Below are positions 44,040-52,522 of a stretch of 64,000 nucleotides of DNA, piece after piece. Within the stretch, counting starts at the first letter, position 1, and each line of letters opens with the position of its first letter. Source of the stretch: Bacteroides intestinalis DSM 17393 (GTDB taxonomy: Bacteria; Bacteroidota; Bacteroidia; Bacteroidales; Bacteroidaceae). The DNA is taken from assembly GCF_000172175.1 (NCBI RefSeq), contig NZ_ABJL02000008.1:1736001-1800000 (forward strand), read 5' to 3'. A model generated the notes under the pieces. It worked only from the letters and a program-made list of their open reading frames with translations. It was not told the DNA's origin and ran no database searches. The position numbers were made by a program, and so were the translations under genes.

Positions 44040-45251
44040 TTAGAAAGTATATTGCAGCATTACTGTTGCAGAATGAGTGGCCAGACCTAAATTATCATTA
44101 TCTCGGTCGAGCTGTGTATCGTGACCCGTACGGGCAATATACTGGTACATAGCCTGAAGTTTTAGGTTACAACCCTTAAAGAAATAATTCACACCCACAG
44201 CCGGCATATTCAGAAATCCGTCATCACCGGTACCATTACGGTTAAAGAAGTCATAACGCAAGGCAGCCTGCAAACGGGGAGCGACAAAGTAACCGCCCTG
44301 TACATAACCACCCAGGTAATTGTATGTCTCATTTATTTTCTGACGATCGGTGAAGCCCACATTCATATAGTATGCTTCGGCGCCCAGATACAGTTTATTC
44401 TTTAACATGGCAAATTCCACTCCCACACGGGTATCATTGGTACTTTCATTCTCACTTTCCACATTGATTGAAGCCGATACACCGAACATGATCTTATCTT
44501 CATTCAAACGGTTAGGATTACCTTGAGTGGACGGCATCACACCTTTAGGCATATAAGTAAAGCGCCCCGCATACAGTAAAGAAGGGATATGCCAATCATC
44601 ACTCAGAGTTTTTGTAGCTGTATTTACAGAAGAACCGGTACCATTGAATAAACCTACTTCATAGCCAAATTTATCAGCTAACAATCCGTGAATTTCAACA
44701 CCGAGGTCAAAACCGGTACCGATGTTAGGCGTTACCGCATTCAAGGAATAAGGCAGAATGACGGCGGAAGTCAATGATACTGGCAACTGCGGCAACAATG
44801 TTTCGCCCAACGTCGTCAGATAAGCATGTGAGAAAGGTGTTTTGAATTTACCGACACGCACGGCAAACTGTTTTTTAAGTTGTACATCGAACCATGCTTG
44901 TTGAAGCAATGCTCCCCCACTGGCAGCCGCATTGATAGAAAGATTAAAGGCTACTTTACCAAAAGCTTTACCAGTGAAGCCCAATACAGCATAGGGAATT
45001 GAGAAACCGGAATTAGCTACATTATCCTGATTGTATGCCTTATCCAGGCCTTCATCATCATACCAATTGAAATTTGCACAAGTCTGTACCAACAGATAGG
45101 GCTTGAATACAAAGTCTCCCTTCTTGGTTTCTATCGTAAATCCCTCTCTTCCGGCAAGTGACACTACACCGTTTTCTGTATCTTCTTCATGCTGTGCCAT
45201 AGCAGCCAACGAAAGGGCAGCCATTACAACCATTAAAATTAATTTCTTCAT
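44040..45251 (-). CDS. Outer-membrane porin, phosphate-selective porin O/P-like
   Basis: The 403-residue protein has a signal peptide (MKKLILMVVMAALSLAAMAQ) and alternating amphipathic strands ending in a terminal Phe (TVMLQYTF), the outer-membrane beta-barrel signature. GREGFTIETKKGDFVFKPYLLVQ and VRVGKFKTPFSHAYL resemble OprO/OprP-type porins. It lies between the di-haem oxidoreductase gene (45-nt gap) and the cytochrome lipoprotein gene (18-nt gap). Its cargo is unknown; in context it could pass iron complexes or reductants. Confidence 0.85.
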   Translation of the reverse strand: MKKLILMVVMAALSLAAMAQHEEDTENGVVSLAGREGFTIETKKGDFVFKPYLLVQTCANFNWYDDEGLDKAYNQDNVANSGFSIPYAVLGFTGKAFGKVAFNLSINAAASGGALLQQAWFDVQLKKQFAVRVGKFKTPFSHAYLTTLGETLLPQLPVSLTSAVILPYSLNAVTPNIGTGFDLGVEIHGLLADKFGYEVGLFNGTGSSVNTATKTLSDDWHIPSLLYAGRFTYMPKGVMPSTQGNPNRLNEDKIMFGVSASINVESENESTNDTRVGVEFAMLKNKLYLGAEAYYMNVGFTDRQKINETYNYLGGYVQGGYFVAPRLQAALRYDFFNRNGTGDDGFLNMPAVGVNYFFKGCNLKLQAMYQYIARTGHDTQLDRDNDNLGLATHSATVMLQYTF

Positions 45252-45296
45252 AATTGCCTGTATAATACTTATTGGTTTTATTGTTCGTTATTTGTC

Positions 45297-46730
45297 TTAT
45301 AATGATTTCAGGAATGCGACCAAAGCATCACGATCTTCTTTACTCATCTTTTTGAAGAGATTCTTCGATGCTTCACCTTCACCACCGTGCCACATGATAG
45401 CCTCAACATAGTTGCGGGCGCGTCCATCGTGCAGGAAGTAAGTATGGCCATTCACAGTTTCCTGCAATCCGATACCCCAAAGCGGAGTCGTACGCCATTC
45501 GTTACCGCGGGCCAAACCGCTTACATAGTTATCATTCAGTCCTACGCCCATAATTTCAGAGCCCATGTCATGAAGCAGGAAGTCCGAATATGGATGAATT
45601 GTCTGACTACCCAGCCAGGGAAGGCGGGTTCCGTTCAATAGTACAGAGCCACGTGGTTTTGTGTGCAAGGTGGTTACATGGCAGAGATGGCACTTCGCCT
45701 TATAAAAATTCTGCTCACCCTTGATCACTTGTTCATTATTCACATTGCGACGTGCCGGAACACTAAGGCTCTGCATGTAGAGATCTACATTCTCCATTTC
45801 TTCCGTAGATACATCCAACTGGGCATAAGAAAGTCCCATCATACTGCCTTGATTTACTTGTGCCTGTCCTTCACAGATTTCTTCGGGATAGCGGCTGTTC
45901 GTAACTCCCATATCGCTGGAGAAACCAAGTTCCACTGTCAGGTCGGCATGCTGTGCTTTATTACCGGACAAGCCTAAACTTCTCACTCCTCTCTCAGAGA
46001 TATAGTTGCAACGGCCACTGATACCATATTCCGGATAATTGCTTTTAGCAGCCAAAGCTTCAATTTCAGTGGGATCGAGCGCCATCATTTGTCCCATACC
46101 TACGTGGCGCAGAGGAATACGCACCGTACAGAACAGGTCTTCGGGTTTGATGCTGTCCGCATACCATTCATAAATAGAATAATTGGGTTTGCAGAGTTCA
46201 TACGTCTCACCATCAGGGAACTGGAAAGTCTCATAGGTATATTCCACTTTCAGTTTTCCCTCGGGCTTCACACCATAAATAGCCTGATCATGAAGCACAC
46301 GTCCATAATCCTGAAAGAAAGCTCCATTCTTACGACTAATATAAACCAACATAGACGAAAAGCCGGAGCTACCGGAACCACCTTCGCTCCACAAAGTAGG
46401 TTGCGTACGTCCGGCATTTCGGTGACAGCTACCACAAGAATAACCGGCATAAACCGGTCCCAGTCCTCCACCTATTCCATTACTACTGGTGCGGATATCA
46501 TCATACAATTTGTCACCACGGGTGAAACGTTTATCGTATGCCCCTGTTATCCAGTCAGCAGACCTGTCATAAGCATAAGAAGAAGTCAGGAAGTTGGTAG
46601 CAGTACCGGCAGAGAGGGCAAAGCCGGCAGGTACTTCTATATTATCCACATCAATTCCATCATTTTCGCAAGCAAACAATGCCAGAAGCGAAAAACAGAT
46701 TGGAAATGAGTATTTTAATAAACCATTCAT
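45297..46730 (-). CDS. Di-haem oxidoreductase lipoprotein (DHOR, DUF1111)
   Basis: The 477-residue protein has a lipoprotein signal (LFAC, Cys21). Two c-type haem motifs are visible: CGSCH at residues 99-103 (GYSCGSCHRNAG) and CHLCH near residue 347 (YKAKCHLCHVTTLH). The rest matches the DUF1111 di-haem thiol oxidoreductase-like family, including RNEWRTTPLWGIG and YFLHDGRARNYVEAIMWHGGE. In Pseudomonas and other bacteria, this family is encoded beside imelysin proteins, as here, and is implicated in iron acquisition. It should act in the periplasm or at the cell surface. Gap to imelysin: 128 nt containing a stem-loop. Confidence 0.88.
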   Translation of the reverse strand: MNGLLKYSFPICFSLLALFACENDGIDVDNIEVPAGFALSAGTATNFLTSSYAYDRSADWITGAYDKRFTRGDKLYDDIRTSSNGIGGGLGPVYAGYSCGSCHRNAGRTQPTLWSEGGSGSSGFSSMLVYISRKNGAFFQDYGRVLHDQAIYGVKPEGKLKVEYTYETFQFPDGETYELCKPNYSIYEWYADSIKPEDLFCTVRIPLRHVGMGQMMALDPTEIEALAAKSNYPEYGISGRCNYISERGVRSLGLSGNKAQHADLTVELGFSSDMGVTNSRYPEEICEGQAQVNQGSMMGLSYAQLDVSTEEMENVDLYMQSLSVPARRNVNNEQVIKGEQNFYKAKCHLCHVTTLHTKPRGSVLLNGTRLPWLGSQTIHPYSDFLLHDMGSEIMGVGLNDNYVSGLARGNEWRTTPLWGIGLQETVNGHTYFLHDGRARNYVEAIMWHGGEGEASKNLFKKMSKEDRDALVAFLKSL

Positions 46731-46789
46731 TCGTTATTGAATTATTATTGCAAAATACGTAACTAACATTTATCTTTTTAACGCAGATG

Positions 46790-46832
46790 TTGCGGAAACA
46801 ACAGAATATTCATTATCCCGCTGTTTCCGCAA
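46790..46832. repeat. Stem-loop between imelysin and DHOR genes
   Basis: TTGCGGAAACA (46790-46800) pairs perfectly with TGTTTCCGCAA (46822-46832), with a CAG/CTG extension. It may adjust message stability or partial termination within the operon. Confidence 0.7.
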
Positions 46833-46858
46833 AATCTGATTTCTAACAAGTAAAAATC

Positions 46859-47977
46859 TTACTGAATGGTACGGGCTTCGCCATCTTTGAAGATCAAATA
46901 TTCCAAAGTGTGGTAACCACGCAAAGCTTGTGCACCGGCAATTTTATCATCTTCTTCATCATAGTCACCATCCCAGTTCAAGTCTGAATAGTTACCGGAA
47001 GTCAGGATCTGTACGATACCATCCTGATCGAGTGGCCAGCTATCCATATTGGGGTCAAGACCTTTGTCGGCAACCGGACCAAAAAGGAATGCCTCACTGG
47101 TTTCCCACGGTGTACGAGCAGCAAGCCATGCTGTGGCGCAAGCCTTGAAGTTAGCATTGCTGGGAGAAGTACGGAATGTCTCAACAGCATCGAAAAGAGC
47201 CTGATTTCCCGCTTTCAAATCAGAGTAAGTAGGTAATACAACTACATCCACATAATTTTTTACGACTTCAGCCAACACTGTTTTATCAATACTTTCGATA
47301 CAATTCTTCAAACTTCCCTTGAGTACTCCCTCTAAAGTGGCACATGCTTCCATAGCACTTACTGCTTCCGGACTATTGATATTGTTGCGGAAAGGACTCG
47401 GGATAGCCCAAATTGCTGCTGCAGCATCATCAATCGCCTTTTTCACTTCAGTATCAAGATTAGCATTTACTGCAGCTACTGCTTTTGAGAGGGATGACTC
47501 GCTAATAGCCCCTGTACGTGTTCCGTAATAAGCATTGCGAATAGAATAGATATTGTTACGATAGTCTTCACGAGAATGCCAGCTATACCATGACTCTACA
47601 GCATACAAAGCCTTTTCTTCATTATTATGTATGAAAAGATCGTAAGGGTCACCAATTTTGGCAGTACCTACTTCATTGGCAATGTCTACACAGCCGTCAA
47701 TCAACTGCTCAACACTCGTCAAAGCATCTTGATTCTTAAAGAAATCTGCATAGCTTCCACCTTCATTGTATTTAACCGCCCAGTCATCATAAAGAGCAGT
47801 AGCATCATTCACCAACAATTGTGCAACTACTCGCATGTAATTTCCCCAACTACTTGCATTCTCTGCCGTATAGTCAAGATTTTTAGCGTCTATAGTCGTA
47901 GTGTCATCATCACTACAAGCCGTAATGGAACACATCATGCCCAATGAAAGAGCCGACAAATAAAAAAACTTTTTCAT
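46859..47977 (-). CDS. Imelysin-family lipoprotein (iron-regulated, M75 fold)
   Basis: The 372-residue protein has a lipoprotein signal (ITAC, Cys21) and is largely alpha-helical. The signature GxHxxE appears as GYHTLEYLIF near the C terminus, and WETSEAFLFGPV near residue 295 is also family-typical. Imelysin proteins (IrpA, EfeO/Algp7 relatives) are periplasmic or surface lipoproteins whose expression often responds to iron; they bind rather than cleave. It is second in the operon, 40 nt after the first porin gene and upstream of DHOR. Confidence 0.88.
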   Translation of the reverse strand: MKKFFYLSALSLGMMCSITACSDDDTTTIDAKNLDYTAENASSWGNYMRVVAQLLVNDATALYDDWAVKYNEGGSYADFFKNQDALTSVEQLIDGCVDIANEVGTAKIGDPYDLFIHNNEEKALYAVESWYSWHSREDYRNNIYSIRNAYYGTRTGAISESSLSKAVAAVNANLDTEVKKAIDDAAAAIWAIPSPFRNNINSPEAVSAMEACATLEGVLKGSLKNCIESIDKTVLAEVVKNYVDVVVLPTYSDLKAGNQALFDAVETFRTSPSNANFKACATAWLAARTPWETSEAFLFGPVADKGLDPNMDSWPLDQDGIVQILTSGNYSDLNWDGDYDEEDDKIAGAQALRGYHTLEYLIFKDGEARTIQ

Positions 47978-48017
47978 ATTACTTAAACATTAAATTAATT
48001 ATAAATACCTATTTGAA

Positions 48018-49388
48018 CTATCTCTTGGTAAACCAACCGACATAAGCTATACCGATAGCAAATTCATTTTCATTGTTATATTTAGTCGATCCAAATACCT
48101 TGTTCGTACCAATATGACGGGTAGTATAATCGGCCTTCACAACCAGATTCGGCAATGCAAACCAGTTAACTCCTGCCGTCCATTTGCTTACCTGACAGCG
48201 TTTCTCCATTGTAGCTGAGCCTTCTGCCTTTTCCTGCGGGTTGTAGTATTCATAACGGGCATAAGGATAAATAACCGGACATTTCTTCTGCGAGAAGAAA
48301 GCACTCAGGTTGAGACCAGCCTCCAAGCCATAGCACAGGGCATTCTTAGCTACATTACGCATAGCACCATGATAATAATTGGAGTTATTGGAAAGAGTAA
48401 CCTTGCTGATCTTGGAAGAATTCTCTAAATCACCATAAATGATATTACCACGAGCGGTAACATATTTATTTTTATACTGTGCATCGGCAGAGTAGATTTT
48501 CACTGATGAGCGGCCTACGCTACTATACTTATAATTCTTATCTGCATTGGCCGTCACGTCATTACAATAGTAAAAAGCAGCACCTACACGCAGTCCCGGT
48601 ACCCCTTTATAGTCCAGACGTACTACATAAGCAGGCGAAGTAAAGTTATCTTGTTCAAAGAGTCCCTGCTTACCACCGGCAACCCAATTATCGCGACCGA
48701 AGCCATCAGCATTCAAGCCGGCAACAATCATTGCCTGATAATCAAAGCGCGCATATCCTTTACCCAAAGAGCCGAAGAATTCCAATCCTGTCTCATGCCA
48801 GGTAGAAGGAATAATTGTGGTTTCACCCTCAGGACGAGATGTTCCAAAGAAGTTGATAGGCTCATGGTGCGCATTGGTCAATCCCATAGGTACAATCAAA
48901 TGACCGGCACGAACATTGAAAGCCGAATGTATCAGACGGGTAATGTGAAACTGCTCAAGAGCAACTTCTCCCCCCTTTTCCATTTCTGTTTCATACTCAC
49001 CGTTTTCTGAATTCTCAAGTTCTGTTTCAATACCTACACCTCCTGCTTCAAACTCTATTTCAGCACCCAGTATCCACTTGGAATTAAACTTGTAGTCAAA
49101 AGCCAACACAAAACGAGGAATTGCAATGGTATTGCGATGATCACTGTTATCGACCCCACCATAGAAACGATTCGTTCCGTAGTTCATAAACTTTGCTACC
49201 ATTTCTCCGTATCCACCAAAACGGAACTTTTCGTAGTCGTCATCTTTTGTTACCTGTTTTATTCTCTCTTTCTTTGCCGCAGTTTCAGATACCTCTTCTG
49301 TTGAGGTTACTTTTTCAGGTTCATTAGCCCGTAAAGTATTGTTAAAAAGCAAGAAACCTAAGGCGAATAAGCAAGTTAATTTTCTCAT
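48018..49388 (-). CDS. Outer-membrane porin, OprO/P-like (operon leader)
   Basis: The 456-residue protein has a signal peptide (KLTCLFALGFLLFNNTLRA) and beta-barrel strands such as FRFGGYGEMVAKFMNYG, FVLAFDYKFNSKWILGAEIEFE and VRAGHLIVPMGLTNAHHEPINF. The last pattern is shared by a broad group of Bacteroidetes porin-like proteins. It is the first gene of the seven-gene operon and is driven by the operator-overlapped promoter at 49413-49462. The barrel may admit the substrate (perhaps an iron chelate) for the imelysin and di-haem proteins encoded next. Confidence 0.85.
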   Translation of the reverse strand: MRKLTCLFALGFLLFNNTLRANEPEKVTSTEEVSETAAKKERIKQVTKDDDYEKFRFGGYGEMVAKFMNYGTNRFYGGVDNSDHRNTIAIPRFVLAFDYKFNSKWILGAEIEFEAGGVGIETELENSENGEYETEMEKGGEVALEQFHITRLIHSAFNVRAGHLIVPMGLTNAHHEPINFFGTSRPEGETTIIPSTWHETGLEFFGSLGKGYARFDYQAMIVAGLNADGFGRDNWVAGGKQGLFEQDNFTSPAYVVRLDYKGVPGLRVGAAFYYCNDVTANADKNYKYSSVGRSSVKIYSADAQYKNKYVTARGNIIYGDLENSSKISKVTLSNNSNYYHGAMRNVAKNALCYGLEAGLNLSAFFSQKKCPVIYPYARYEYYNPQEKAEGSATMEKRCQVSKWTAGVNWFALPNLVVKADYTTRHIGTNKVFGSTKYNNENEFAIGIAYVGWFTKR

Positions 49389-49412
49389 CTTTTATCTTAA
49401 ATTTTATTGGCG

Positions 49413-49462
49413 CAAAGGTAGAGGAAGTTGAAAAGGCGGGCAATACCCAAATATGAGTATTG
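49413..49462 (-). promoter_or_regulatory. Operon promoter with 22-bp palindromic operator over the -33 box
   Basis: CAATACCCAAATATGAGTATTG (49441-49462) is a near-perfect palindrome, two mismatched pairs. On the minus strand its last three bases are the -33 TTG; 20 nt later is TACCTTTG (49413-49420). A protein on the palindrome would block the promoter. Confidence 0.75.
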
Positions 49463-49502
49463 TGTTATTAAAAATAAGAACAAATAGGTACTTAAATGAA
49501 CA

Positions 49503-49808
49503 TTATTTCTTTTTGTTCTTTTTTACAAAGCAGTAATTCACTAAAAAGACAGCTGCAAAGATCACAGCAATCCAGATAAAACTAATAAATATCAAATAGC
49601 GGTTATAAATGTATTCTCCTTCTTCAGGAACATGATTAAGCATGCATAGCAAACAGTTACACTGAGGATTATCAGCATCATGCGAAAAGTAAGAGTACAG
49701 TAAAAAAGATAAGCTACCTGCAAAAAGAATAATAATAGCTATTATTCCCCATCTCTTACAACTTAAAGGTCTGTCAATTGCCTTTTTATAATTCGTCAGT
49801 TTCACCAT
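49503..49808 (-). CDS. Small two-helix membrane protein with CxCxxC motif
   Basis: The start is the ATG at 49808 (MVKLTNYKKAIDR), giving 101 residues; longer versions would start inside the promoter. Two membrane helices (WGIIAIIILFAGSLSFLLYSYF and LIFISFIWIAVIFAAVFLVNYCF) flank an external loop with DADNPQCNCLLCMLNHVPEE. The CNCLLC motif could bind a metal or be redox active. I do not recognise the family. It has its own promoter with the same motif and spacing as the porin operon 114 nt downstream, so it probably belongs to the same regulon. Confidence 0.65.
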   Translation of the reverse strand: MVKLTNYKKAIDRPLSCKRWGIIAIIILFAGSLSFLLYSYFSHDADNPQCNCLLCMLNHVPEEGEYIYNRYLIFISFIWIAVIFAAVFLVNYCFVKKNKKK

Positions 49809-49836
49809 ATAGTAGTTTATAGTTAGATAATACGCG

Positions 49837-49873
49837 CAAAGTTGCATGCTTTCAGTGACCTTAGCAATACCCA
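49837..49873 (-). promoter_or_regulatory. Promoter of the small membrane protein with shared operator half-site
   Basis: On the minus strand TGGGTATTG (49865-49873) provides the -33 TTG, then exactly 20 nt, then CAACTTTG (49837-49844), one mismatch to TAnnTTTG. Confidence 0.65.
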
Positions 49874-49917
49874 ATAATTGTGATTTTTATAAAAATCTAA
49901 CAAAAAACCATCATTAA

Positions 49918-49954
49918 TGGGTATTTCAGGAAACGGGGATTCTTCCCTACTTTG
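49918..49954 (+). promoter_or_regulatory. Promoter of tetR-like gene with shared operator half-site
   Basis: TGGGTATTT (49918-49926), 20 nt, then CTACTTTG (49947-49954), the same layout as the two promoters on the other strand. It implies autoregulation and a very short leader (about 12-15 nt). Confidence 0.6.
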
Positions 49955-49973
49955 CAGTCGAGAAATAAAACTT

Positions 49974-50585
49974 ATGCAATACCCTAAAGATGACATACAA
50001 AAAGAAATTTTGAAAGCTGCCGAAAAGGTATTCCTTGAAAACGGCTTTCCGAAGGCTTCCATGCGCGAAATTGCGCAAGAAGCACAGGTAGGGTTGAGCA
50101 ATATCTATAACTATTTCAAAAGTAAGGATGATATTTTCTGTACGGTGGTACGGCCTGTAATCAGTGCATTCGAAAGAATGCTGCACGAACATCACGGTCG
50201 TTATGGAGCAGATATCATGGAAATGTATTCCACAGAATACCTAAGATATGTGATAGAAGAGTACATGACATTGATACAAAAGCATCGCAAATTGTTGGTA
50301 CTGCTATTTTTCCATGCACAGGGTTCTTCACTGGAAAACTTCAAAGAGAACTTCACCGAACGCTCCACATCACTCGTGAAAGAGTACTTCAGAGATATGA
50401 AAGAGAAACATCCGCAAATGAATATCAATGTAACCGACTTTTCTATCCACCTGCACACGGCATGGATGTTCACCATGTTTGAGGAATTAATCATGCACCG
50501 AGTCGGGATAGAAGATTTGGAACAGATAGTCACAGAATACATCACATTCGAAGTAACTGGTTGGAGAGAACTTATGAAAATATAA
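49974..50585 (+). CDS. TetR/AcrR family transcriptional regulator
   Basis: The start is the ATG at 49974 (MQYPKDDIQKEIL), giving 203 residues; an upstream in-frame ATG at 49917 lies inside the promoter motif. Residues 8-55 form the TetR DNA-binding domain: ILKAAEKVFLENGFPKASMREIAQEAQVGLSNIYNYFKSKDDIF. The C-terminal ligand domain is helical (FERMLHEHHGRYGADIMEMY). It is divergent from the small membrane protein and the porin operon; all three promoters carry TGGGTATT(G/T). It is the natural candidate to bind that motif. The signal it senses is unknown. Confidence 0.9.
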   Translation: MQYPKDDIQKEILKAAEKVFLENGFPKASMREIAQEAQVGLSNIYNYFKSKDDIFCTVVRPVISAFERMLHEHHGRYGADIMEMYSTEYLRYVIEEYMTLIQKHRKLLVLLFFHAQGSSLENFKENFTERSTSLVKEYFRDMKEKHPQMNINVTDFSIHLHTAWMFTMFEELIMHRVGIEDLEQIVTEYITFEVTGWRELMKI

Positions 50586-50621
50586 GCTCTCTCTTTTTTT
50601 GAATGAATCTGAATATTTTTT

Positions 50622-52349
50622 CTATACCTCCTCCATCCTTGCCAGTTCCCATCCGCTGAATTGCATTACTATGCAATGCAATCTTGTGCCTTGAATGAGT
50701 TGTTGTACCCTCGGGGCCTCAGCATAACGATGTATCTGATCAACAGCTTCCTGCCACTGGGCAGGAGCTTTTGTTTCATACTCTTTCGATGGCAGATATT
50801 TCAGTTCCAGAATATAACTGTGCGCCACCCCGCTATAGCGTTGCAGGTCGGGCATCAAAAACATATCGCAAAAGCCATGGTTCAATTCCACTTCAGGAGC
50901 AACCAGATAATAGGCACTCACACTAAGATAGGCAGTAAAGAAGCCTTGTATATTTCGTTCGCCCTCAATCATACTGCGTACAGAAGAATTGTCCTTGTAG
51001 GCATGAGCAATGAATTCAAGGGCTTCGCGCCATTTACCGTCATAAGACATGTCATAGAACATCAATCCTAAATCATTCAGATTGATATACTTCTTATTTT
51101 GACGTTGATATTCCTCCAGCAGATATTCGTAATATTGTTTACGCACATTATTATTAGGAATACTCAGTACCAGATAATTCCCCCGTGTAGCGGTTATGGT
51201 CAACATTCCATAATAGAACAGCAGACTGGGAAAAAGTTCCGGGTCAGTAATCTGGCTGGCTGGAAAAGTAGTAGCCAAGGTCGTTACAATTTCCCCCTCT
51301 TCAGTAATCTTCCGGAGTACCCCTTTACGGTCACCATCCAGATGATCCAACTGAATGAGCTTCTTCATCTTGTTGTAATCGGTACGGGTATTAGGGTCAA
51401 TCATCTGTTCGGGTACTTTATCCAGATTCATATAGTTACGCAAATAATAAAACACCATATCACAGTTGAACATCTTCGGATCACGCGTCAAGCTCTCTTT
51501 TGCAAAACAATAATTGTCATACCACGGCTTCATCTCAGTTATCATCGCCTCGACATCTCCCTTTAGTTGTCCGGCATCCTTATAATACTGAAACATCTCA
51601 CGGACATCACTTTCGCTGAAACCCAGCATCATATTGAATTGATAATCGGTGCTGATATTCCAACCTATATTGAAGCCACTGGTCAAGTCATCCAATGTAA
51701 CAGGACTTACCCCCATCATAAAAATACGCTCGAACATGCCCTTGAACTTCTTGAATATCTCCCGATAAAAACCACTGGCATGAGTAATGGCATGATATAT
51801 ATCATTGCCCTGCTCATTAAGCACCACGTTAGTGAAATTGTCGTACTCATCGATAATGAGATAGAGCGGATAGCCGTGACGCTGGGCTTCCACTTCAATC
51901 ATACTCAGTTTATCGGCAGCCGAGGTCGAAGCATAGAATTCTTCGACCGTACGCTCTGGATAAGCATCCTCATAAGTCGCCATAAATCCATCCAACTGAC
52001 GACGACAATAAAGGTTAAAGTTAGCTTCCAAATTCTCTATCCCGACGCCCGCTTTAGAGAAATCAAGGAAAAGTACCTGATAGCGCCCTTGCAGCGGTGT
52101 AGGATTCTGCCCAATCCAAAGGTTCCCAAAACGTTTTTCAAATTTCGCTTTCTGTGAACTGTCATAATAAGCACGAAGCATGTTCAGGAAAATACTCTTT
52201 CCGAAACGGCGGGGACGGATGAGAAATAAATTGCTGGGCTGCTGCTCTAACAAAGGAAGATACATCGTTTTATCCACGTAGTACTGGTTTTGCTCCACCA
52301 CTGCCACGAAGTCTGATACTCCATAAGGTATTCTTTTCACTGCTTCCAT
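50622..52349 (-). CDS. AAA-ATPase-like / PD-(D/E)XK nuclease-like protein (DUF1703 group)
   Basis: I start at the ATG at 52349 (MEAVKRIPYGVSDFVAVVEQN), because the -7 box at 52389-52396 excludes upstream in-frame starts; this gives 575 residues. The first part is an AAA-ATPase-like domain (FLIRPRRFGKSIFLNML is a Walker A-like loop, LYLIIDEYDNFTN a Walker B). The C-terminal part ends in a PD-(D/E)XK-like nuclease fold (FMLPDLQRYSGVAHSYILELKY, with D and ExK). Bacteroides genomes carry many copies of this family; the function is unproven. Monocistronic with a textbook promoter. Confidence 0.85.
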   Translation of the reverse strand: MEAVKRIPYGVSDFVAVVEQNQYYVDKTMYLPLLEQQPSNLFLIRPRRFGKSIFLNMLRAYYDSSQKAKFEKRFGNLWIGQNPTPLQGRYQVLFLDFSKAGVGIENLEANFNLYCRRQLDGFMATYEDAYPERTVEEFYASTSAADKLSMIEVEAQRHGYPLYLIIDEYDNFTNVVLNEQGNDIYHAITHASGFYREIFKKFKGMFERIFMMGVSPVTLDDLTSGFNIGWNISTDYQFNMMLGFSESDVREMFQYYKDAGQLKGDVEAMITEMKPWYDNYCFAKESLTRDPKMFNCDMVFYYLRNYMNLDKVPEQMIDPNTRTDYNKMKKLIQLDHLDGDRKGVLRKITEEGEIVTTLATTFPASQITDPELFPSLLFYYGMLTITATRGNYLVLSIPNNNVRKQYYEYLLEEYQRQNKKYINLNDLGLMFYDMSYDGKWREALEFIAHAYKDNSSVRSMIEGERNIQGFFTAYLSVSAYYLVAPEVELNHGFCDMFLMPDLQRYSGVAHSYILELKYLPSKEYETKAPAQWQEAVDQIHRYAEAPRVQQLIQGTRLHCIVMQFSGWELARMEEV

Positions 52350-52388
52350 ATCACTCGCATATTTGAATTCATAAACGGGGACTCCATG

Positions 52389-52419
52389 CAAATGTAGTCT
52401 ATTCCTTTCGAATGAACAA
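52389..52419 (-). promoter_or_regulatory. Promoter of the AAA-ATPase-like gene
   Basis: On the minus strand TTG (52417-52419), exactly 20 nt, then TACATTTG (52389-52396), a perfect -7 box. Confidence 0.8.
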
Positions 52420-52522
52420 AAGAAGAAAGGGAAAGTTGTAACTACGAATTAACGAACGGCACATATCCCTCAGTTACCATACAGGATATGTGCCGTTCTA
52501 AATCTAAAAACTGGTTCTAATT

